Source: Eutypella sp. D-1 (Eukaryota; Ascomycota; Sordariomycetes; Xylariales; Diatrypaceae). From it: DNA of 64,000 bases. Below the pieces are notes generated by a model. The model had not been told where the DNA came from, did no database searches, and saw only the letters and a program-made list of their open reading frames with translations. The stretch is from positions 1 to 64,000 of the forward strand of contig JAJTTP010000008.1 of assembly GCA_023313575.1 (NCBI GenBank), read 5' to 3'. This document shows positions 21,139 to 31,758 of the stretch, one piece after another. The first letter of the stretch is position 1, and each line of letters starts with the position of its first letter. Position numbers and translations under genes: made by a program.

Positions 21139-22680
21139 TCACCTCCGCCGCTTCAGGCCAATCTCGAGCGCCAGGGGCTTCCTGAGAAAACCCTCGCGCG
21201 TCTCCATGACCTCCTGCCGCAGGAACACGTCGTAGCGCCGGACCCAGGTGGCAGCGATCATCTTCATCTCCATCTCGGCGACATTGCGGCCGACGCAGGC
21301 GCGCGGGCCGTGGCTGAAGGGAATGAAGGCGTTCTTCTGCCGCGGTGTAAGGGACGCCCAGCGCTCGGGCCGGAATTCTTCGGCGTCAGGCCCCCAGATC
21401 TCCCGCGAGTGGTGGATCGTGTACGACGGCACGCTGAGCACAGTGCCCGGCGGGAAGTACTGGCCCCGTAGCGTCACGCCCGGGGAGTCCGGGGGGATCT
21501 CGCGCGGCAGTCCGATTCCGGACGTCGAATGGTGGCGCAGCGTCTCGTTGATCACAGCCTCTAGGTACGGCAGATTCCGTATCGCCTCGTAGGTCGGCAC
21601 TTTTGTGACCCCGTCGTCCGGGACGGCGGCGTCCAGCTCCTGCTGCATCTTCTGAAGGACGCCGGGGGTCCTGGCCACGTGATAGAGGAGCGCGCAGGAC
21701 GAGTTCGAGGTCGTGTCGGAGCCGGCAATTAGCTGTGTTAGTGCTTCGGCAATCAGCTCCTCGAAGCCGAGGGGCTCGCCCTTCTCGTCGCGCCCCTCCT
21801 GGAGGCGCGATAACAAGTCCGCGCGGTCGATATCGGGCGGGTTCTCGAGACGGTCCTTGACGCGCGCAATGGCGATCCCCGCCAGATTCTGGACCGCGGT
21901 CAGGCCCTTACTGAAGAATGGGTCGGGTAACCAGCGCGCGTACGGCTTGAGTTGGGGCAGGCAGCCCAGGGTAGCGGAGACCTCGCCGCGGCGGTTGAGG
22001 ATCTCGACGGCCGGTGCGTAGATCGGCGGGCTGTCTCGAGACATGCGAACCTCGGCGATATCAGCGCCGGCTTTGAGCATTCCGAAGGGAGCACCGAATG
22101 CCAAATCGCCGATCGTGTCGAAGGCGACATAGTTGAACCACTTCAGGCAGTCGACGTGGGCAGCGCCGTCAGGCTGCGCGGACTTCTCGACCAGATCATC
22201 CCACCTATCGACGAACAGCGCGAGGTTCTGGTGAATGTAGGGCTCGAACTGGAGTACGGAGCGCGGGGCAAAGGTGTTGGAGATGAGCTTGCGCTTGCGC
22301 GTGTGCTCGGCGCGGTCGCGGGTGTTGAAGAGCCCGCGACGGATCGAGACGAAGGCGTCGTAGAACTCGGACTTGAGGAACCCGTTCCCGTGGCCGTAGA
22401 TGACCTGGATCGCCTCGTCATCGGCAATGCTGACGTGGTTCGGCGCGATCCGTACCACGGGCCCCAGCTTCGTGTGCACCTCGTCCGCGACCAGGAAGCG
22501 CTTGCCCCGCCGGCACACGGACAGCAGCCAGAGGTTCGTGAACTGCGCCGGGAAGGGCGCGGGTATCCCTCGTAGGTGGCCGTAAGTGACTAAATACGGA
22601 TAGAGGTAGTAGTAGCCGATTAGCCCCAGCACGCCCACCGCCAGTAACCACGGCGAAAGAATGCTTTGCGCGAGAGCCAT
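21139..22680 (-). CDS. bphA: Cytochrome P450, CYP53 family (benzoate 4-hydroxylase type)
   Basis: A single-exon, 513-residue microsomal P450. The N-terminus is a membrane anchor (LLAVGVLGLIGYYYLYPYLV). Core motifs are all present: I-helix AGSDTTS for oxygen activation, ETLRHHS (ExxR in the K-helix), the PERW segment, and FSHGPRACVG with the haem-ligand Cys at residue 462. The blocks HLRGIPAPFPAQFTN, RIAPNHVSIADD, YGHGNGFLKSEFYDAFVSIRRGLFNTRDRAEHTRKRK and GRNVAEMEM are characteristic of fungal CYP53, which hydroxylates benzoate at the para position and feeds protocatechuate catabolism in the ER with a separate reductase. Family assignment is strong; substrate is inferred from the family. No intron is needed, although fungal P450s often have several. 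Its 3' end faces the methionine permease. Confidence 0.9.
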   Translation of the reverse strand: MALAQSILSPWLLAVGVLGLIGYYYLYPYLVTYGHLRGIPAPFPAQFTNLWLLSVCRRGKRFLVADEVHTKLGPVVRIAPNHVSIADDEAIQVIYGHGNGFLKSEFYDAFVSIRRGLFNTRDRAEHTRKRKLISNTFAPRSVLQFEPYIHQNLALFVDRWDDLVEKSAQPDGAAHVDCLKWFNYVAFDTIGDLAFGAPFGMLKAGADIAEVRMSRDSPPIYAPAVEILNRRGEVSATLGCLPQLKPYARWLPDPFFSKGLTAVQNLAGIAIARVKDRLENPPDIDRADLLSRLQEGRDEKGEPLGFEELIAEALTQLIAGSDTTSNSSCALLYHVARTPGVLQKMQQELDAAVPDDGVTKVPTYEAIRNLPYLEAVINETLRHHSTSGIGLPREIPPDSPGVTLRGQYFPPGTVLSVPSYTIHHSREIWGPDAEEFRPERWASLTPRQKNAFIPFSHGPRACVGRNVAEMEMKMIAATWVRRYDVFLRQEVMETREGFLRKPLALEIGLKRRR

Positions 22681-23772
22681 TGTCGATGCTCAGAGATCGA
22701 AGATGCGTATACGATGTTTCCGAAGCTCAACTAAATTGAAGAAAAACAGCATTCTAATATAGTAAAATAGATATCAGGCCCCTTAGGCCGAGGCCAAGCA
22801 TCCCAACTTTCAAGGAGGGTTGTCTAGGGCATAGCCCCCCTCACTTTGACACGGAAATGCCCGGATCTTATCACTTATTCCCGGCGCGTGAAGATGATTT
22901 CTACTGTGCAGTGTGAGGTAGGTTGAGAGGAAAGGAGGGTGTTGTCACATATAGTTACGACAACGGATGTCAAGTCGGTAGTTGAGTTCCCCAGTTGATG
23001 TTGATGATCCCCGCAGGATTTCTTCCCACCTCCAACTCCCGGTCGCCTCGGCTTACGAATGTCAATTCATACATTGGCACCAGACGTTGTAGTGTTCTTA
23101 CGTAAGTGGGTCAATGAAGCGGGTCTCCTCCTAATTCTTCCCCATAAAGGAGGCGACGGCGCCGTCGACGCGACGTTCGCGGACGCGAGAGGCCGAGAGA
23201 ACCCAATGCTACAGCGAATATATACGATTTACAGTTGAATATAGACGTCTTCTAATCCAGAGAGTAGCATTGCAAGTATACTCTTGTCTAAAAACACGAT
23301 TCACATTACGACAACTATGACTACCGAGACAGTGAATGCTCTCTGTCCCACCAAGACCAACTAGGGCATGGCGGCCCGCGGGAACGTCGTCCTAGTGCGA
23401 GGTTGTAAGTTAGTATGGGGAACGGCGGCGGTGGGGATTTGGAGACATGGCCCTGATAGAGACAAGGCTACTGAGTAAGTGGTGTACTGTTTGGCGTTAA
23501 GGATTCTTCCGCAAATCTAGGCTGCTCTGGCACACATAGTGTCATATATCATATATCATGTTCCGATCATTTTCACGTGAAAGTGCAAGGGTGATTATGA
23601 CCACATAAACATTAACCACGCTGTAATTCAGGAGGCGCGCAAGGCCATGAATGCTAGATGAGCTGCAAAGGTCACCTTACAGATGACAGGCATTGCCCCA
23701 ATATGCTTCTTGATTAGTATTTCAGATGCTATCTACGCTGCAAGCAAAATTTGAGTCCTAACATGATGACCA
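22681..23772. other. Intergenic region upstream of the P450
   Basis: 1.1 kb. The part next to 22680 is the P450 promoter; the part next to 23773 is the SDA1 3' flank. A short TCATATATCATATATCATG repeat lies at about 23541-23560. No supported gene. Confidence 0.5.
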
Positions 23773-26224
23773 CTACCGGGCCTTCCCGTTTCTCCTGCGG
23801 CCGCCCGACTTGCTCCTCTCGATATGGTTCTTGAGGGCGTTGCGGGTGGCGACGAGGCTGCGCTTGTTCTTGGACTTGGCCTTGCCGAGGGTCATGAGGA
23901 AGTTCTTCTTGCGGGCCTTCTCCTTGTTCGTGGTGGACTTGCCCTCGGCCTCCTTGCGCGACTTGCGGATCGCCTGCGTTGACTTGTGCTCCTCGCGGTC
24001 CGGCTTCCCCTCCCGCGCCAGCGCCACCCGCTCCTCCTTAGTGCTCTTCCGCAGCTTCGCGGGGGCCTCGATTTGCTCCGCTGTCAAGCCCTCGTCCAGG
24101 TGCCGCTGCTGCGCGTCCGCCTTGCGTTTCCGGCTAGACCCTCTCATCGCTTTGTCTAGCTTCGCCTCCAGTTGAAGCTCCCGCAGCTTAGCCAAGTCCG
24201 CCGGCGTAAGAATCTGGGTCATTGCGAGGTTCTGCAGGGCCATTATCTCGTCCCCGGCATCAGTCTTGCTCCCATCTTGGTGATCCTCCTCGTTGTCTCC
24301 ATTCTCCGGCTCTTCGGTGGCTGCCTTTTGCTTTTTCGGGACCGGCTCCGCTTCATCCTCGGAATCGCTCACCCTGATCCATTCCCCAGAAGAGTCACTA
24401 TCGGTCGATGCGACCTCCCAGTCGCTCGAATTCGCTTCGTCCTCATCCTCTTCGTCGCCCTTCTCCCCATTTGCTCCCGTTTCAGGTAGACCGTTCTCCT
24501 CACGTTTCCGCTTCTTTTGCTCCTCCTTCCACTTCGCCAGAAGCTCGAGACCTTCGATCTCCCCAACTTCCTCCTCGCCGAACTTCTTCTGCTTCAGCTC
24601 TCCGCTCCGAAGACCCATCGTGGCGTCCTTTCCGCGGTCTTTTTTGCTCAGCAAGTCGGCGCCCTTCTCCCGGTAGAGGGAGAGTAGGCCTCTGGCTGCC
24701 ATCATGACACCCTTGTCCTTGCTCTTGCGGTATTGTACTAGATCCTGGAGCAAGGTATCGGTCATGGCCAACGGTTGCCGCGCTGAGATCTCCCTGATGG
24801 CATTGAGACCCGCCGATGCAACTTCCGGGGCCGAAGCTTCTGAAACAAATTCATTTGCGATCTTCTGTATCAAGGGCTCCAGCACGTCTGGGGGAACAAG
24901 GTGATGTGTCGCTTGAGCTAATGAAGCAAGAAATGAGGTTACCGAAGCTTGGCGCGGCGTAAGGTACTTGATAAACCAGGAATACAAGGGGACTACGGTC
25001 AGTTGGTGAAGGCCCACCAAACGAGTGACGAGCTGTAAAACCTGGGTCTTGCTCTCGAGGGCAAGTTTAGATTTGGAGTTGAGAAGATGTTTCTCGAAAA
25101 GCGTCTCGGCGAAACCTTGTGGGTTGTGAAGTAGGTGCAAAGCTGAGAAATTGAGGGGGTGTGCAGCGTTTTTCTTTCGATCGGATCTTTTCACCTTCTC
25201 TTTGGCTCTGTCCAGAGCTTTGGCCTTCTTCTTGGATTTCTTGTTGATGAGCATCTGGTGCTTCATCTTTTTCATGTCCGGGGTTTCGTCTTCGCTGCTG
25301 TCGTCGTCGGCTTCTTCGCGGTCCTGATCTGAGCCCAAGAAGAACCTCACGCCAGCTACTGCAACCTTTTCATTATCTGCCAAGCTTGCTTCCTTCATGA
25401 TCTCGACGGGCCTCGAGTCTGTCCAAAGCTGGCGTTTCCATAGTTCTCGTATTATCTTGGTTGCCCATATGGCCTTCGGGTCTGATCGATCGGCGGTAAC
25501 CAGGTTGTACAAGACAGTTTGCATGGTTCGGTTTAAGCGATGGTTGATGGACTTCGTATTTGAATTTCGAAGGTCGCTTAAAATCTTCTGAAATCTTCGC
25601 AGTGTGTGAGTGTAGTTACAAGCAAGACATGATAAAGATGTAGGGCAAGATGCAAGGCAAGATGCAAGGCAAGATTTCAGTTCACTCACAGTAACATTCG
25701 TAAGGTCTTGCTGCCAGTAGAAATTAAGATAGGAAATAAAGTCGGAAGGAGTTCGCTCGAATCGATCACATTTTTCCGCCGCAAGAGAACCAAACTACTA
25801 ACGAGCTTTTCACGAAGCTCCGGTTCCAACGACGCATGGTGCTGGACGAGAACAGACTTGAGTCCAGGGGCAAAAGTCGCTGTGTGCTGGGGGTAGAGGT
25901 CGGCGACGTGTGCGATCAAGTCGACCAGTTCGTGGAAATTAATGAGGGCATTCGAGTCGGCGTTCGTGGGAGAGGCCATGAATTTATCGTGAGCAGCCTC
26001 ATACTGGTTCCACACTTCCAGGAATTCCTTTTCGTAATCGCTAAGGACCGTATAACAGTCAGTTTCAGATTTAAGATTCAAATTCAAGATTGGAAGGAAA
26101 TCAAGAAAAGACAAAAAGACAAAAAGACAGAAAGCACATACTCGGGATCACGCCTCATTTTGTATTGAAGGCCAGCCAGATCGGCCTGGACCTTCTCAAG
26201 CGCGGCCACTTTCCGTTTCGGCAT
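23773..26224 (-). CDS. sda1: Sda1, 60S ribosomal subunit biogenesis protein
   Basis: Nuclear/nucleolar protein needed for maturation and export of pre-60S ribosomal particles, first named for an actin/cell-cycle phenotype in yeast. Exons on the minus strand: 26224-26142, 26040-25690, 25594-23773, giving 751 residues (yeast Sda1 is 767). The N-terminal part begins MPKRKVAALEKVQADLAGL. It continues through the conserved helical repeat region (EKEFLEVWNQYEAAHDKF, VDLIAHVADLYP, NHRLNRTMQTVLYNLV). The middle is acidic with a Lys-rich patch (KKSKKKAKALDRAKEKVK). The C-terminus is the conserved basic tail ending KNHIERSKSGGRRRNGKAR, with likely nuclear localisation signals. A frame open to 25689 upstream of exon 3 is intron sequence; the spliced junction restores the conserved LLFQKILSDLRN. 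A housekeeping anchor for this part of the window. Confidence 0.93.
25617..25678. repeat. 12-bp tandem repeat inside SDA1 intron 2
   Basis: The unit GCAAGATGCAAG is repeated about three times plus a diverged copy (GTAGGGCAAGAT) within the 95-nt intron 25595-25689, so intron length may vary between isolates. Confidence 0.7.
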
Positions 26225-26831
26225 CTTCTAAACCTACAAGTAATATACGATGTATGAAGAGGGTAATAAATTGGCGTTGGGAAATCTACAAAGTAGAGAC
26301 GCGGACGCTCCCAGGTTACCTATATATACATACCTGGCAGCTCTGGGTAAGTATTAATATGTACGAAGTAAAGGCGAGAGAGGACTGAGAGGATACAATC
26401 CATGGATGCGATCCTAGAAAAAAGCTTATCAGTAAGATCTACATATCTTATCTGCTTATCTACATACCTCCCTTAGGTATTTGGGCATGTACCTTACCCA
26501 CTACGGCGGTGGCACTAATTCAACCCCGATCTAACGGATCCACTCTTATACAGCTAGGTGATTTAGTGATGCCCACTCGTTCCTCGTTCCAGCCAGCCGT
26601 CCTGAACAGGTACCTGATCAACTTCAATTCTCGAATGACTCAGCGACGAAACACTACAAGATAAACTCCCGCCTCTTTTCAATGTTAATTATGAAAGAGC
26701 CGGAAAGTTGAGACATGCATACTTGTTTATGCTCGGGTTGACTTAGGTAGATATGCCTTGATCTATCTATAATGCACCGCCCTCTACATTACCTAAGTAT
26801 GTATACTTGTATACTCCAAGAGTAGCATCAT
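26225..26831. promoter_or_regulatory. SDA1 promoter and GMC gene 3' flank
   Basis: 607 bp between two genes on the same strand. Contains several short TATATA/TAGGTA-rich words around 26320-26480. No gene seen. Confidence 0.5.
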
Positions 26832-28652
26832 CTATGCACCTTCTTTCTCCCGCAGCTCGGTAAGAATATCGTCGGCCGCCTTTTCGCCGAGCATGAACGT
26901 GGGACAGACCGGAAACGCGCCCGGTACCGTCGGGAACGCCGACGCGTCCACTACCCTGAGGTTCCTGACGCCATGGACCCTGAACTTCGAGTCTAGCACT
27001 GCGCGCCTGTCATGGGCAGGGCCGATAGCGCACGTGCTGGTCGCGTGATGCGAGTACGACTGCAGTTTAATGTACTCCTTCTGGTCTTCGTCGCTGCACT
27101 CCTGGTCCTTACCAGGGCACGGGTGCTTCTCATCGAAGGGCGTTATAGGCGGTCCGGCGTTAGCCATAGCTTGGCGGAAGGTCTTCACCGCGTCCAGAAT
27201 CTCCTCCAGATCCTCGTCCGCCCCATCCTCGAAGAACCGAAGATTGATCTCCGGCACGTCGCGCGGGTCTGCCGAGTTGAGGCGCACATAGCCCGCCTGC
27301 GACCGCGGGTTCATATGCACGATGGCGCATTCATACTGCGACGCGCCGTAGTCGGTCGGGAAGCCCGGGTAGAACCCTTCGAAGCTGAAGGACCCGCACC
27401 ACGCGTGGATATTGCGGTTCTCGCGCGCAGTCGGCGTCTTCAACAACACCGCCACGGGCCCCGCTGTGCCGTTCAGCTCCTTGTTCGCGAGGCCCAACAT
27501 GCCCGCCTCGTAGTTATCCGCCATGTTCTCGCCAACGCCGGGGAGGTCTTTGACCACCTTGATGCCAAACTTCTTCAGCTCCTTCTTGGGCCCGATCCCG
27601 CTCAGCTTCAAGATCTGGGGCGAGTTGAACGCGCCGCCCGACAGGATGACCTCCTTCTTGGCGTAGGCTCGCCCGACCTCCCCCTTGCTCGAAGCATTGT
27701 GCCGTGGGTCTGCCTTGTACAGTGATTTGCCCTGCAGGAACTCGACGCCGATTGCGGTAGGGACAAGGGTATGTTTCGCGAAGAGGACCTTGGTCACCAA
27801 TGACTCCAACTGCACAGTCAGGGGATAGTCTGCAGCGTCATCCAGCGTCGATCTGATGAAAGAATTACTTCCTGTCCGTTTTCCCTCGCTATCCGCGTGG
27901 ATCGCGAGCCCGAAAACCCCAGTAGTCTGGTCCCGATCCGGGTCGAGCTGGTTAACGTCACCAGCAACATCGCCTCCTACCAGGTCGACAAGTTCGCCCG
28001 CCAGCTTCTGCACGTCCGACTTGATATCCATGAACGACGGGTCGCTGATTGTAGTGTGAAGGTAACCATCGAACCCGTGGCCAGGTGTGTCGGCCGGCAG
28101 GTATTCGTTATTCTCCATTTTGACGAAGTACTTGCGCATATTTTCAGCCAGCCACGTCTCGTCGCCCGTCAGCTCCGCGATTTTGTTCCAATCATCGTCG
28201 GCGGGCAAGGCGCAGATTCCACCGTTGTGCATGGCGCAGCCGCCGAGGGTGGCGGCACGGGGGTAGAAGACACCTAGGCGCTCGGAGCCCTTGGGCGGGT
28301 CGAGACCGACGTAGAATGAGCCGTCCGGCTTTCGCCACGTTGTTTTCTCGTACTTCGCATTGTCATCTTCGTCTTCGAAGTGCTTGACGAAGAAGTCCCA
28401 CCGCGACAACTCGTCATTGCCCGCCTCGTTGAAGTTTGCGATGTCCAAGTACGTTGGGTTCGAGCCCTGGTCGTCGCCCGCCTCGACAAGTAGCACGGAC
28501 TGTCCAGCCCTCGCTAAATTGGCCGCCAATGGCGCGCCGCCGGGTCCGGACCCCACGACGATGTAATCGTATTCCTTGTCGGTGGCGGCAGCAGCAATGG
28601 TTCCAGAGGCTGCGATGAGCCCCACGGCTCCCAGCGTGAGAATCTGGCGCAT
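26832..28652 (-). CDS. Secreted GMC-family FAD oxidoreductase
   Basis: A single-exon, 606-residue flavoprotein of the glucose-methanol-choline family, which oxidises alcohols or sugars with FAD and usually passes electrons to oxygen or quinones. Residues 1-22 form a signal peptide (MRQILTLGAVGLIAASGTIAAAA), so export is expected. The dinucleotide-binding motif is VVGSGPGGAPLAANLARAG followed by VEAGDD. The second family signature lies at GGAFNSPQILKLSGIG, and the flavin-attaching region at PRAATLGGCAMHNGG. Near the C-terminus the first catalytic His is in SYSHHATSTC. The position that is normally Asn or His appears as Phe in VPGAFPVCPTF. That makes the chemistry uncertain, although this variant sequence seems to be a feature of a fungal subgroup (recollection, not checked). 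Substrate unknown. Confidence 0.88.
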   Translation of the reverse strand: MRQILTLGAVGLIAASGTIAAAATDKEYDYIVVGSGPGGAPLAANLARAGQSVLLVEAGDDQGSNPTYLDIANFNEAGNDELSRWDFFVKHFEDEDDNAKYEKTTWRKPDGSFYVGLDPPKGSERLGVFYPRAATLGGCAMHNGGICALPADDDWNKIAELTGDETWLAENMRKYFVKMENNEYLPADTPGHGFDGYLHTTISDPSFMDIKSDVQKLAGELVDLVGGDVAGDVNQLDPDRDQTTGVFGLAIHADSEGKRTGSNSFIRSTLDDAADYPLTVQLESLVTKVLFAKHTLVPTAIGVEFLQGKSLYKADPRHNASSKGEVGRAYAKKEVILSGGAFNSPQILKLSGIGPKKELKKFGIKVVKDLPGVGENMADNYEAGMLGLANKELNGTAGPVAVLLKTPTARENRNIHAWCGSFSFEGFYPGFPTDYGASQYECAIVHMNPRSQAGYVRLNSADPRDVPEINLRFFEDGADEDLEEILDAVKTFRQAMANAGPPITPFDEKHPCPGKDQECSDEDQKEYIKLQSYSHHATSTCAIGPAHDRRAVLDSKFRVHGVRNLRVVDASAFPTVPGAFPVCPTFMLGEKAADDILTELREKEGA

Positions 28653-29739
28653 AATTATAGCAGGCGCAACTACGTGAATGTGTAAATCGCGGGATGCAAG
28701 TACTATCTACATTGGAGACGAAGAATTCCAGGTATGCGGCAGCTTTTTATCCCTTGTCTTCATCTTCGTGCCCTCTACCCCAAAGACGCCACTGTCATCT
28801 TATATTCCATGTCACCGATAAGCCAGTCATATTTTCCGGTTCGAGATCCTCCAAACCGACGTAAGATTTGGGGAACCGTTGCATCGCGACTCCCGGCTAA
28901 ATGCGAGTTTGGAGAAAGGGTGTAGAGGCTCCGGGCTCGCGCCCGAACCTCTCTGAACGCCTCGGCGCCGTGGACGAATCGGGCGCCGCCGGCGCGAATG
29001 AACCCTTGCGGCTGAAGTGGTGACCCAGTCGACACATGGGACGATACCTGCGAAACCACCCTACTGAATACAAATTCTGCATTTTAGACGAAGTTTGCAT
29101 GGCCCGACATCTGTACCAAAGGTTCCCATCTTTTTTATGAGTGACTGTGAAACCAAATACATGGATAGTGGGACTCGAGGTTTAGCGCGCGATTCTTGAA
29201 CTGGCTGAATGGGTATTAAGGTTATCTTGAACCGATGCCTGAATGTTATCAATAGGGAGCCATTCTTCCATAGACTTTTAGCAAGTCAGGTTGTACAATT
29301 GACACAGAAAACCACGAGTTGGTTTCTACCTGTCCCCTGATACGTATTTTCATTCGCCCATTTTTATCACAGCGAAAAATATACCACTTGACCATCAAGC
29401 TGGCTTACTGCTAGCATTCTTAGGATCTCGTTGAAGGCACCTAACGCTAGTTATATTCGAAGCACTTTCTCTTGGCCTGAAGCTGTCAGAACCCTTCTAT
29501 TTTGGGGGTGGTTTGTTTTTAGCTTTCAACGTCTTTGGCTGTCACTGGCCAGCTAAGGCAGCAACGGATCGCGCCAGGCAGCAGCTGTCCAGCTTGTTAT
29601 AAAGGATGAGTATCTAGGGCTCTAAGGTAGTCAAAACAACAAAGAAATCAGAGGTAATTAATTAATTGAGGCTGCACGATATCTTTCATTCCATCAACTG
29701 TCTACATTATCGTCCCGTGAATTCGAAAGACTTAAAGCC
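28653..29739. other. Intergenic region between divergent genes
   Basis: 1.09 kb holding the GMC promoter (left) and the promoter of the F-box-like gene (right). Short open frames are present but none has coherent features. Confidence 0.5.
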
Positions 29740-30863
29740 ATGGATTCGATCCCGGCGGAATTATATGACGCAGTAAGTAACCCCCACTGATGCGCACATG
29801 TACCTAAGATCTAATGCCGTTTCTATAGATCACATTGCTGGTGGAAGATCCCCCAGCTTCCGATGGACCTTATACATCGCGTTACGGAGAGCCGTACGCC
29901 GCGATGCCCCGCGAAGCGCGTGAGCGATTAAAGACCCTGCGCCTGGTCAGCAGACGCTTCTGCTTGAGCGCATCGGCTCGTCTCTTTCGCTGCGTCCGCG
30001 CAACGATCAGCAGGTCTATCAGTGACGACGCCTGGCCGCTCCAGCGATTGTTAGAACTCTGCAGTAGCGCCCATGCCCCGCTAGTCCGGCGTCTTCATGT
30101 GGGGTATAACTATTACGACTACCCCGGCGCCGACGAGTGGGCGCCCGGGAGCAGGTATCGCCTGTACGCCGAGGACGCGTCCCGCCTTCTACCTATCTGT
30201 CTCAGCAGGCTGTCGCGTCTCGAAGCTCTATATGTGTGTGGGCCCCTCTTCCCGTCCCTCACCGTGTCCGTTGTTGAAGAGCCGATGCGGTCATTCACAG
30301 ATGCCGTGGTGTCCACGTTACGCTACGTCAGGTTGCCGTGCCTTACCGAGCTCAACCTTCGTTTGCCCGTTACGCACGAGTTCGGAAACCTCTTCACCGA
30401 GAATCTTACCGCCTCCCGGATCCCCATCAGTGACGTGATGCGCCAGCTGCGGCAGCTCGAGGTCTCGGTCACCGATTACACGGAATTCCACCCAGGCCAG
30501 CCGCGCGACGCGCCGCTTTCCGCTCTCCGCGGCGTCTACCAGAATGCGGACTTCGTATCCTCCTTAACCAAGCTTATCGAGCTCTGCTCGAGCCTCGAGT
30601 CCCTCTCTATCCGGGGTTCGGATAAGCTGAACATGGACGCCCTGAAGCTAAATGATGCTGTTCGGCTGAAGTCTCTCAGGCTGAGTAAGGTAACCATGAC
30701 CACAGAAACCGTAGTGCGTATCCTGGAGCAGTCCAATTCTTCACTGAGGCACCTCAATATGGTCGAGTTCGATAGTGATGATTGGGCGGAAGTGTTAAGC
30801 AAGGTGAAAGCATGCCCACAGGTTGTCTACTGGAGGATCAACTCATTGTCAGGGGGCCCTTGA
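29740..30863 (+). CDS. F-box-like / leucine-rich protein
   Basis: Two exons: 29740-29772 (11 codons) and 29829-30863, joined by a 56-nt GT-AG intron (GTAAGT...TATAG) in phase 0, giving 355 residues. The N-terminus MDSIPAELYDAITLLVEDP and the following LKTLRLVSRRFCLSASARLF are the usual two parts of a fungal F-box: a short PxELxxxI helix, then the LRLVSRxF helix. The rest is Leu-rich with irregular repeats such as LTELNLRLP, LESLSIRGSDKLNMDALKL and LKSLRLSKVTM, resembling the LRR-like region of fungal F-box proteins. F-box proteins recruit targets to SCF ubiquitin ligases, so a role in selective protein degradation is inferred. The target is unknown. Without the short first exon the F-box helix 1 would be lost, which supports the spliced start. 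Confidence 0.75.
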
Positions 30864-31758
30864 AGTTAGGGTGAATGCACACATAACATCCCCTCCCATC
30901 CCTCCGCCTACTTCCCACCTAAAAAGAACGGGCACCACCACCTCTCTCCATCTCAATCTCACTCTCTGCAGGTGAGGCTGAGAGTAAACGCAGCTCCAAT
31001 GGCTTAAGCACAATTCTGCCAGTCTTCTCATAGTTTACCCCCTGTAGTAATTCATAGCTCTTCTAACCACGATCTCATGAATTGTATAATAAGATCAACT
31101 AGTAACGCCATAACAATGAATCCAAGTCAGATATAATGTTTTCAAAAATGTGAAGAATGCACTTTTAGTATGAATTCACTGGAACCAGACGACCCTCATA
31201 CTCAGAGACTATACCACACGGCTTCGTGGCATATACTTGGGATTTCAGCATCCTGATGTAACTTTGAGAGGAATAAGTCGGAACAGGAAACCGTCCACCT
31301 AGCATATGCTGATCGAGTAGGGTACCACCAAGATTTTAGAAAAGGGGCATTGTCGAATGAGTGAGCAAGTCCATCACCTACTAATCATCCACGTCGAACT
31401 GTGACTGTTAAATACACTCTCATTGCCTCTTCCAGTGCCACACTAAATAGACCATCTACCAGTGACAGTAACCAATGGTAAGGAAATCGGTTTTCATCGT
31501 TTCCTTAACACGGGCTTCTGACGTGTTGGTGAGTTTCACCAAACAAGATAGAATCGGGAGGACTCACTATGACTAGGTCTGACCATCGTTGAGTCCCTGA
31601 CATTAATCACTCCCAACATCAGAATAGCCGGATACAGAAGCTAATATAAATTCAAAGTCCTTGGTCTAAATGATATAATCACTAAGTATTCACAGATAGA
31701 AAGAGACACGACGAGAATCCCATCATTAATTTAGCATATGAAATAACCCCTTGTAGGA
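30864..31758. other. Intergenic region
   Basis: 0.9 kb with no supported gene on either strand. A pyrimidine-rich stretch (CCCTCCCATCCCTCCGCC) lies just after the preceding stop at about 30891-30908. Confidence 0.5.

Noticed and set aside
21952..22575. 207-codon plus-strand open frame
   Set aside because: It is antisense to the P450 coding region and follows from its GC-rich third positions; residue pattern is meaningless.
27012..27725. 237-codon plus-strand open frame
   Set aside because: Antisense shadow of the GMC oxidoreductase gene; no domain or start context.
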